64,000 bases of DNA from the NCBI GenBank assembly GCA_951812315.1, contig CATOSA010000034.1, forward strand, positions 1 through 64,000, in the 5' to 3' direction. Source of the stretch: an uncultured Burkholderiales bacterium (GTDB taxonomy: Bacteria; Pseudomonadota; Gammaproteobacteria; Burkholderiales; Eutrophovitaceae). Position numbers and translations under genes: made by a program. This document shows, in pieces, positions 57,951 to 64,000 of the stretch. Every line of letters starts with the position of its first letter. Within the stretch, counting starts at the first letter, position 1. A model generated the notes under the pieces. It worked only from the letters and a program-made list of their open reading frames with translations. It made no database searches and was not told the DNA's origin.

Positions 57951-58556
57951 ATGCCTGCCTCAATCGATCTAGACCGTTGTCAATGGGCAAACGGTGGTGA
58001 CCCGCTCTACCTCGCCTATCACGATCTCGAATGGGGTGTTCCGCAACACGATGACCAGGTTCTGTTCGAATTCCTGATTCTTGAAGGGGCTCAAGCCGGA
58101 TTGTCGTGGTCGACAATTCTGAACAAGCGAGAGGGCTATCGCCGTGCGTTTGCAGACTTCTCGCCATCGATCGTTGCACGTTTCGGAGAGCGCGAAATTG
58201 CAAAATGTATCGAGGACGCAGGCATCGTGCGTAACCGTGCCAAGATCAGATCGGCGGTGACCAACGCACAGCTTTTTCTGGCGTTGCAAGAAGAGTTTGG
58301 CAGTTTCGACGCATATTTGTGGTGTTTCGTCGACGGAAATCCGATCTGCAACGCCTGGGCGAGCACAAATGAGGTTCCGGCCAGTACACCAGAATCGGAC
58401 GCGTTGAGTAAGGACCTTAGACAACGGGGATTCAAGTTTACCGGTACGACCATCATGTACGCGTACATGCAGGCCGTTGGTATGGTGAATGATCATACGA
58501 CCCGATGTTTCCGCTGGAAGGAAATAAGTATGCAATCAACCTTGACAGAATCATGA
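57951..58556 (+). CDS. tag: DNA-3-methyladenine glycosylase I
   Basis: Base-excision repair enzyme, 201 residues. It shows the Tag core: DPLYLAYHDLEWGVPQHDD and ILEGAQAGLSWSTILNKREG. The zinc site is preserved: Cys10, His24, and the C-terminal NDHTTRCF with His and Cys three residues apart. The stop overlaps the cupin start (ATGA). Confidence 0.93.
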   Translation: MPASIDLDRCQWANGGDPLYLAYHDLEWGVPQHDDQVLFEFLILEGAQAGLSWSTILNKREGYRRAFADFSPSIVARFGEREIAKCIEDAGIVRNRAKIRSAVTNAQLFLALQEEFGSFDAYLWCFVDGNPICNAWASTNEVPASTPESDALSKDLRQRGFKFTGTTIMYAYMQAVGMVNDHTTRCFRWKEISMQSTLTES

Positions 58557-58927
58557 CTGCGAACAACCCGGAAAAGAACTTCACGTCATCGACCCGTAAG
58601 CGCCATACCAGCATTGCCGAGGCGCTGGAAGCGGTCAAACGTTCAACCACGCCGCTGCCTTCAGCCACCATCTTCGAGCATGGAACGTTGCAGATCAAAA
58701 TGTACCAACCTTCCGGAACGGATATGCAGCAACCGCACGACCGCGACGAAGTGTATTTCGTCGCAAGCGGCTCGGGGCGGTTTGTCAACGGACCGGATCG
58801 CCACGCGTTCGCAAGTGGTGACATGCTCTTTGTACCGGCTGGCGCAGTGCATCGGTTTGAAAACTTCACCGATGATTTCTGCACCTGGGTGGTCTTCTAT
58901 GGTCCCGAAGGCGGGGAGCGTTCCTGA
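58553..58927 (+). CDS. Cupin domain protein
   Basis: 124 residues from the ATG at 58553, overlapping the tag stop by 4 bp. Cupin motif 1 is QPHDRDEVYFVASGSGRFV and motif 2 is GDMLFVPAGAVHRFENF, with His/Glu/His metal ligands. The substrate is unknown. Coupling to tag suggests co-transcription only. Confidence 0.82.
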   Translation: MTANNPEKNFTSSTRKRHTSIAEALEAVKRSTTPLPSATIFEHGTLQIKMYQPSGTDMQQPHDRDEVYFVASGSGRFVNGPDRHAFASGDMLFVPAGAVHRFENFTDDFCTWVVFYGPEGGERS

Positions 58928-59044
58928 CCGGCAGACCGCGTATCCGAGTATTGGCTGCGATCGGTTAAGTGGGGTGAGAAACCTCTAACGCGAGCAAGTT
59001 GCCGGTGTCAGTGAGGCTGTTCTTCCCCACCAGCAAAGCTAGTG

Positions 59045-59665
59045 TCACTTACCATTCAGGTCGGCGCGCCCCAGTTGCCGGTCTTGCACGCCACCGAGCA
59101 AAGGTTGCACGGTCATTGCGCCAATAAGCGCGAGCAGCATATCCCATTGCGTGTCCCAGACGTCGCCCTGGGTCGCCAGGAACGCATCAGCTGCGCTTCC
59201 CGATGCAACCGCAATCCACCATTCGGCAAATTCGTAGAACGCCGAGATTGCGAGAGCGACGCAACAAACGAGAAAGTAACGCCACCTCGCACCGTTTACC
59301 ACGGATTGCCTGATGAACACTTCACGCGCAATCATTGCCGGTACGATGCCCTGAAACAGATGTCCGACCCGGTCGTAATAGTTGCGCGCCAGTCCAAACT
59401 CTTCCTGCAGCCAGTCGAACAACGGCATGTCGGAATATGTCCAGTGGCCGCCTAGCATCAATACCAGCGCGTGCGTCCAGATGAGGCAATATACGAGCAT
59501 GGTCAGTTTTACGCGCGGGTAGATCGAAATCAGAATGATCGCGCCGAGAATTGCCGGCAGAACCTCGAGAAGCCAGACGAACTGATCTGCCGGTTTGTAT
59601 CCTGACCACGCCAGAATAATGACGAAACTGACGAGCAGAACAATATGCCATCGTGATTCAGTCAT
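59045..59665 (-). CDS. DUF2238 (YjdF-like) inner membrane protein
   Basis: 206 residues with five to six hydrophobic segments. The characteristic block NYYDRVGHLFQGIVPAMIAREV is followed by SAFYEFAEWWIAV and ATQGDVWDTQWDML, typical of DUF2238. The function is unknown. Confidence 0.85.
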   Translation of the reverse strand: MTESRWHIVLLVSFVIILAWSGYKPADQFVWLLEVLPAILGAIILISIYPRVKLTMLVYCLIWTHALVLMLGGHWTYSDMPLFDWLQEEFGLARNYYDRVGHLFQGIVPAMIAREVFIRQSVVNGARWRYFLVCCVALAISAFYEFAEWWIAVASGSAADAFLATQGDVWDTQWDMLLALIGAMTVQPLLGGVQDRQLGRADLNGK

Positions 59666-59738
59666 GTCGGACAGGTAGCTGTTTCAGTGGTTGGTTCAGG
59701 CTTCGAAGTTTACCAATCCTCTATCATTGCTGGTGCCG

Positions 59739-60611
59739 TCACTTGATTTCATCGACTTTGATATAGATTCGCTTGTTGCCGCGCGAGCCGCTGCTTTGTC
59801 GGGCGCCAATTGCGCCTTGCCGCTGGCCGGAAAGTTCACCGATCCCGCCTACTTCTATCCACTCGCCAATCCTTCCGCTGACAACGGTGGTCACACGTTG
59901 AATTTGCGCGATCCCGGTTGTGCGATCAATGGCCATGTCGGCCGCGGCCGCAAGCTGGATGTTTACGCGATTGCCCTGAGTGCGGGGCGTTGCATAGAAA
60001 CCGGATAAGGTTTCCTGAAAGCCGATTGTTTCGCGTGTATCTGCAGAAGATGCTGTTGAACGTCCCTGCAAAGGAACCGATTCGCCCGTTCCAATGAATG
60101 CGCTATTACCTTCCAGTACTTGAACGCGCTGCGATACTCGCAGGGAAGATACAGATCGTGTTTCGTTCGCACGTATCTGCACGCTGTTTTGCTCATTCGG
60201 CAGTTGCGAGGCATCTTTTCTGGTTGTTGATTCGGAATTGTCCGGCAAAATAATGCGCACATTGTCGTTTCCGATCGAGCCGGAAACGCTGATGTCACGG
60301 GTTTCATCCTGACCGCCCCGTTCCTGGCCGACGCTAATCAGCAAGCGGCGCGGTCGGGCGTCGATGACATCAAGCATGCTTTGCAACTGGGCAAGATTCT
60401 CTGGAGTGGTATGGATGATGAGCTTGTCTTTCAAGCCACTAATCGTTCCGCCGCGGGCTAGCATTGGCTTGAGCAGGGGAATCACCTCATCCGCGGTACG
60501 GCTGTTCAATTCGATGACGATGAGCTGCGTCGTTTGCGCAAATGCGAACACCGACGACAAAGTCCCAACCGTGATACACGCCAGTGCCACGAGCACGGTT
60601 CTTCTGCTCAT
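59739..60611 (-). CDS. Secretin N-domain-like periplasmic protein
   Basis: About 290 residues with a signal peptide (residues 1-25, ending AFAQ). A domain resembling the secretin N1/N2 fold follows (LIVIELNSRTADEVIPLLKP, KLIIHTTPENLAQLQSMLDV). The rest includes a beta-rich part with RVQVLEGNSAFIGTGESVPL but no clear channel-forming secretin domain. The start could also be 7 codons upstream at 60632. It may be a standalone pilot or accessory secretin-like protein. Confidence 0.65.
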   Translation of the reverse strand: MSRRTVLVALACITVGTLSSVFAFAQTTQLIVIELNSRTADEVIPLLKPMLARGGTISGLKDKLIIHTTPENLAQLQSMLDVIDARPRRLLISVGQERGGQDETRDISVSGSIGNDNVRIILPDNSESTTRKDASQLPNEQNSVQIRANETRSVSSLRVSQRVQVLEGNSAFIGTGESVPLQGRSTASSADTRETIGFQETLSGFYATPRTQGNRVNIQLAAAADMAIDRTTGIAQIQRVTTVVSGRIGEWIEVGGIGELSGQRQGAIGARQSSGSRGNKRIYIKVDEIK

Positions 60612-60679
60612 TGACCTAGTGTAGTGCTTCATTATTATCGGCGCTTATGTTGGACACTTGAACAGATGCCGAAATGAAC

Positions 60680-60781
60680 AAAAGTGGCGAAATTGGCCTC
60701 AGACAAGGCGCAAACCGCAGCGAGGTTGTACACCTCGCGAGGATTTGTAACGAAGTATGAGGTCAATTCTCGCCATCTTTT
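60680..60781. repeat. About 102-bp imperfect palindromic element (ERIC/MITE-like)
   Basis: Arms 60680-60701 and 60758-60781 are imperfect inverted repeats. The sequence remains roughly self-complementary up to the central hairpin CGAGGT-TGTAC-ACCTCG (60721-60737). It lies between the secretin-like gene and mtfA. The architecture resembles intergenic palindromic repeats, but I cannot assign a named family. Confidence 0.6.
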
Positions 60782-60801
60782 GTGCCGGTTATGGTGAAGC
60801 A

Positions 60802-61590
60802 CTACGCTAGCCTCCATTCGCGAGGCATGTCGTTGTCCAGTGGGTTCTGACGGTAGTACAAGGCAAGCTGTTCATATACTCCCGGATAGATGCGTCGCAG
60901 CACATCGGGCATCTGGAAGAATGATTCGGACACGACAGCAAAGAACTCTGCCGGGGACTCGGTCGCATATGTGTTGATCTCTGATCGTTCACCGGATCTC
61001 ACAGTCCGGCACAAGTCGGAATATGCATCCATGAACACCTGTGACCATTGCTTGCGATCCATGTCGCGGTGCAATCGTGGAAATCCGTTGGCACTTCCGT
61101 TGAGCATGTCCAGTTTGTGCGCGAATTCGTGTATCACCACATTTCCCTCACCACCGGTCCAGGCTGATTCGACATTCGCCCAGGACAGAATCACGGGTCC
61201 GCGAAACCATGCCTGGCCGGCAAATGCCCGATGATCTGTTTCAACAAGCCCTTGCTCGTTTCGGAACTCATTTCTCGGCCGAAACTCGTCCGGATAAACG
61301 ATGATTTCGATCCAGTTGCGGTAGTAATCCAGGTCGAGATTGAGGATCAGGATGCAGGCCTGAATCGCGATTCCGAGCTTCATTTCGTCGCCGAGCTCAA
61401 AATCACCAGTTGCCGAAAGCTGCTTTTCATGCAGAAACAGGATGCACAATTCGCGCAAGCGTAACTGCTGAGTTTCTTCGAGTCGAACAACAAAGCCAAA
61501 GCGCCGGGCGACCTGTTGCCACAACCGGTCATCGAGGTGGCTGTTCCTCAGGACGCGTCTGCGCAGCCACGCCTTCAGGATGCCGAACAT
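60802..61590 (-). CDS. mtfA: Zinc-dependent peptidase MtfA
   Basis: M90 family metallopeptidase, 262 residues. The zinc motif is HEFAH (His154, Glu155, His158), followed by KLDMLNGSANGFP. The third ligand region is INTYATESPAEFFAVVSESFF. In E. coli, MtfA binds the regulator Mlc and links to glucose PTS control. Whether that holds in this organism is unknown. Confidence 0.93.
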   Translation of the reverse strand: MFGILKAWLRRRVLRNSHLDDRLWQQVARRFGFVVRLEETQQLRLRELCILFLHEKQLSATGDFELGDEMKLGIAIQACILILNLDLDYYRNWIEIIVYPDEFRPRNEFRNEQGLVETDHRAFAGQAWFRGPVILSWANVESAWTGGEGNVVIHEFAHKLDMLNGSANGFPRLHRDMDRKQWSQVFMDAYSDLCRTVRSGERSEINTYATESPAEFFAVVSESFFQMPDVLRRIYPGVYEQLALYYRQNPLDNDMPREWRLA

Positions 61591-61731
61591 TCAGTAGAGT
61601 GCGCCACGAGCCCGCATATTTCACGAAGACGGTCGCGTAACCAACTGGTTCGTGTAACAAAACAATTGATAGAAAAAATGTGAAACATCGTCTAGCGGGA
61701 GCAGTTTGGACCTATTCGCTTTTCAGGAAAA

Positions 61732-61964
61732 ATCTGCCGTAACCGGACAGACCGAACTAGCCATGTCCCCACTCTGTCTTTCTGAGCGTCGATTTGGGAA
61801 GCAGCGGCAAGTGTTTACGCACCTGACCGCCGATAGAAACAAGCTAACGCGGCAAAGACAGCCCCCCTCGGCACGTTTAAGTGTACGGCGATACGGGCGG
61901 CTTGACCACGGCGTTGTCCATGTATGCAGCCGTTGTTGCCATTGGTCGTGGAAGTGGAGCTTAC
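61732..61964 (+). ncRNA. Non-coding left end of IS110 copy 2: candidate bridge RNA region
   Basis: Sequence between the element boundary and the transposase start, with several small hairpins, for example TCTGCCG-TAAC-CGGACAGA at 61733-61751 and GTG-TTTAC-GCAC near 61809. In characterised IS110 elements such as IS621 a bridge RNA with donor and target loops comes from this region. No guide loop has been proven here. Confidence 0.45.
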
Positions 61965-62945
61965 ATGTCTGATTCACACAAGAGCATCGAAGTCATCGGC
62001 GCGGACATTAGCCAGTGCGAAATCGTTATTGCCTGGGCGCGCTCGCAGCGACCTTGCCAGCGTATTGCCAATAAGCGCGAGGCCATTGTGGTCTGGCTCA
62101 AACAACTTCCCGCAGGCTGTGTTATCGGCATGGAGGCCACGGGCCGGTTACATCAGCAGCTGGCTGATCTGGCTGCAGGACATGGACACGTCGTGTACGT
62201 CCTTAACCCCAAGCATGTAGCGTCTTACGCCAGGGGCGTGGGCCAGCGCGGCAAGACCGATCCAATGGACGCGGGCGTGATTGCCCGTTATGTCGATCGC
62301 GAACGTGATGGGCTACATCGTTATGTCGTACCCAGCGCCTTGCAGCGCACGCTGCGTGATTTGATCAGCCAACGCGCGAGCGTCGTGCGTCATACTACGG
62401 CGCTGCGCCAGAGCATCCGGGCTACGGGCACGCGGTCCAACCGCGCCTTAAAGCGCGCGCATCAAGGCGCCTTGAAGAGCCTGAACACGCTGCTCGCCGA
62501 GCTCAACAACGAGCTCAAACGCGTCATTGCACACAACGATGAACTGGAGAACAAACGCAAGCAACTGCAGCGCATTCGCGGCATTGGCTTTATCAACAGC
62601 ACGGCGTTGACCCATCGCTTCGATCACACGCCCTTTGCCAATAGCGATGCGGTGGTGGCCGCCTACGGATTGGACCCGCGCCCGAAGGATTCTGGTACTC
62701 ATCAGGGCAAGCGGCGCCTGACCAAACAGGGCAATGCGGAGGATCGGCGGCTGATCTACCTGGCTGGGCAAGCAGCGGCAAAGACAAAATTGTTCAAACC
62801 AATTTATCGCGCACTACTAGCCAGGGGCTTGGCAACCACCGAGGCCATTGTGATCCTGGCCAGAAAGCTACTGCGCATCGCCTTTGCCATCTGGACTTCA
62901 GGACAACCGTTCAAGCCTGATATGGTCGGAAAAAAACCTTGCTAA
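61965..62945 (+). CDS. IS110 family transposase, copy 2, intact
   Basis: 326 residues from ATG 61965, preceded by GGAG. The DEDD RuvC-like domain comprises EVIGADIS, GMEATGRLHQQL and GKTDPMDAGVIARYVDRERD. A coiled-coil-like helix follows (NTLLAELNNELKRVIAHNDE). The C-terminal transposase_20 domain contains RIRGIGFINSTALTHRF and the presumed catalytic serine in KDSGTHQGKRRL. It differs from copy 1 at few residues and lacks the copy 1 deletion, so it could be the active copy. Confidence 0.93.
   Translation: MSDSHKSIEVIGADISQCEIVIAWARSQRPCQRIANKREAIVVWLKQLPAGCVIGMEATGRLHQQLADLAAGHGHVVYVLNPKHVASYARGVGQRGKTDPMDAGVIARYVDRERDGLHRYVVPSALQRTLRDLISQRASVVRHTTALRQSIRATGTRSNRALKRAHQGALKSLNTLLAELNNELKRVIAHNDELENKRKQLQRIRGIGFINSTALTHRFDHTPFANSDAVVAAYGLDPRPKDSGTHQGKRRLTKQGNAEDRRLIYLAGQAAAKTKLFKPIYRALLARGLATTEAIVILARKLLRIAFAIWTSGQPFKPDMVGKKPC
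62286..62328. repeat. 10-bp direct repeats that delimit the deletion in the other IS copy
   Basis: CGTTATGTCG occurs at 62286-62295 and 62319-62328. Copy 1 keeps only one of them. Confidence 0.85.
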
Positions 62946-62957
62946 AAACCATAGGAA

Positions 62958-64000
62958 CTAGGAACTCTCGTCAGCATCCCCTCCCGGCAACTCGAGTAGC
63001 GCTGCGTCAAGTTGGTCCAGGTCCCTCGGGCGATCGATTTCAACACGCTCGATCTGGTTGAAGCGGCGAGTGATCTTGTTGCTACTGACACGAACATCTT
63101 CGGCATCCTTGTGGGCTAGCCGTATATGGTCTGCCAGTTTGCGCATGCGTTCGTCGAAACGGGAGAAATCCTTGCCCAGTTTGCCGAGTTCGTCCTTGAT
63201 GATGTGCACCTGCTCGCGCGTCGCGACATCCTTCATGACCGCGCGTGCGGTGTTCAACACAGCCATCAAAGTCGTTGGCGACACGATCCACACACGCTGC
63301 TGCATGGCATGGTCGATAATTTCTGCATGGTATGCGTGAATCTCCGCGAACACCGCCTCGGCCGGAACGAACATTACGGCGCCGTCGCTGGTCTCACCGG
63401 GAATGATGTACTTCTTCGCAATGTCGTCGACATGCTTGCGAACGTCGGCGCGAAACTGACGCTGTGCCTGGGTACGATCGCTCTCGCCCACTTCGGACTG
63501 GAACATGCGATGGTAGTTTTCCATCGGAAATTTTGAGTCCACCGCTACAGTCCCGGTCGGGGCCGGCAGCTTCAACACACAATCGGCGCGGTTATTGTTT
63601 GACAGTGAAAACTGAAACTCGTAACTGGATGGCGGCAGGATGTTGCGCACCAGGGCCTCCAACTGGACTTCGCCGAATGCGCCGCGAGATTTTTTGTCGC
63701 CAAGCAATTCCTGCAGACTCACAACATTGCTGGTCAGGCCATCGATCTTCTTTTGTGCTTCATCGATTGTCGCCAGACGCTCCATGACGTTGACAAAGGT
63801 CTCGTTGGTTTTCTTGAAACCCTCTTCAAGGCGTTCGTTGACTTTGCCGGAAATCTGTTCAAGGCGGGTGTCGGTCGTCTTGGTCAGCAACTCAACCGAT
63901 GACGCGAGTTGCGTAGAGGCGTGCCGCAGCGTCGTCTGGATCATTTCCTGTTCTGCACGGTTTTGCTCAACGATCTTTTCCAGCACCTGCGTAATTACTT
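62958..64000 (-). CDS. rmuC: DNA recombination protein RmuC, N-terminus beyond window
   Basis: Partial gene, open to the window edge. A long coiled coil (TDTRLEQISGKVNERLEEGF) leads into the nuclease-like RmuC domain with GDKKSRGAFGEVQLEALVRN and TVAVDSKFPMENYHR. The C-terminus is QLDAALLELPGGDADESS, terminated by a TAG that belongs to the IS110 junction. The missing N-terminus would carry the membrane anchor. RmuC limits inversion at short inverted repeats in E. coli. Confidence 0.92.
   Translation of the reverse strand, partial: VITQVLEKIVEQNRAEQEMIQTTLRHASTQLASSVELLTKTTDTRLEQISGKVNERLEEGFKKTNETFVNVMERLATIDEAQKKIDGLTSNVVSLQELLGDKKSRGAFGEVQLEALVRNILPPSSYEFQFSLSNNNRADCVLKLPAPTGTVAVDSKFPMENYHRMFQSEVGESDRTQAQRQFRADVRKHVDDIAKKYIIPGETSDGAVMFVPAEAVFAEIHAYHAEIIDHAMQQRVWIVSPTTLMAVLNTARAVMKDVATREQVHIIKDELGKLGKDFSRFDERMRKLADHIRLAHKDAEDVRVSSNKITRRFNQIERVEIDRPRDLDQLDAALLELPGGDADESS

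Larger units (their letters stand above)
61732..62961 (+). mobile_element. IS110-group insertion sequence, copy 2 (full length)
   Basis: 1,230 bp shared with copy 1. The transposase (61965-62945) is preceded by a 233-bp non-coding left end and followed by only 16 bp, the IS110-subgroup layout. It lies between mtfA and rmuC; the right end supplies the TAG stop of rmuC. The word GAACTAG occurs at 61754-61760 and at the right end 62955-62961. The true left junction may therefore be at the first CTAG, with the outer 25 bp as a shared target. Confidence 0.88.

Overview
This window looks like a contiguous piece of chromosome from a betaproteobacterium of moderate G+C content, probably an environmental member of the Burkholderiales/Nitrosomonadales. 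This rests on gene order: rpoE-rseA-mucB-mucD-lepA-lepB-DUF4845-rnc-era-recO-pdxJ-acpS-nagZ, thrS-infC-rpmI-rplT-pheS-pheT-ihfA-merR-tRNA-Pro, rpfE-recJ-prfB-lysS, and bamD/rluD-pgeF next to phaC and phaR. No species was identified. Coding density is high and most of the content is housekeeping.

Layout. Positions 1-11607 (minus) hold a sigma-E envelope-stress operon that runs into lepA, lepB, rnc, era, recO, pdxJ, acpS and nagZ. nagZ appears frameshifted near its end. 11836-15994 (plus) holds nadB, ygfZ, a DUF4936 gene and an NRDE gene, with a YgfX-like gene on the other strand. 15991-29396 (minus) holds a GNAT gene, nlpD, pcm, surE, tRNA-Pro, the merR-ihfA-pheT-pheS-rplT-rpmI-infC-thrS translation block, tRNA-Val and relA. 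29403-33945 (minus) holds comEC and lolD-lolC. A MITE-like element lies at 34021-34231. 34315-41825 (plus) holds rpfE-like, recJ, prfB with an intact programmed frameshift, lysS and acetoacetyl-CoA synthetase. 41932-44889 is a copper module: a CsoR-type operator within a promoter, copA and csoR. 44920-53897 holds bamD, rluD, IS110 copy 1, pgeF, a ZIP transporter, phaC, a 1-kb structured non-coding gap, phaR and ykvA. 53935-64000 holds a DinG/YoaA helicase, ilvE, tag, a cupin, two membrane or periplasmic proteins, mtfA, IS110 copy 2 and a partial rmuC.

The most interesting observations concern mobile and RNA elements. Two nearly identical IS110-group elements each sit exactly at the TAG stop codon of a host gene (rluD and rmuC). 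They share a 25-bp flank that folds like a small REP hairpin and a long non-coding left end where a bridge RNA would be encoded; copy 1 carries a 33-bp deletion beside its catalytic motif. Terminator-like hairpins abut the start codons of thrS and lepA, neither of which has a Shine-Dalgarno sequence. infC appears to start at AUA. The phaC-phaR gap carries several hairpins and a strong minus-strand terminator, so an unannotated RNA may be present.

All calls come from reading the sequence and recalling protein families. No database search, folding program or expression data was used.
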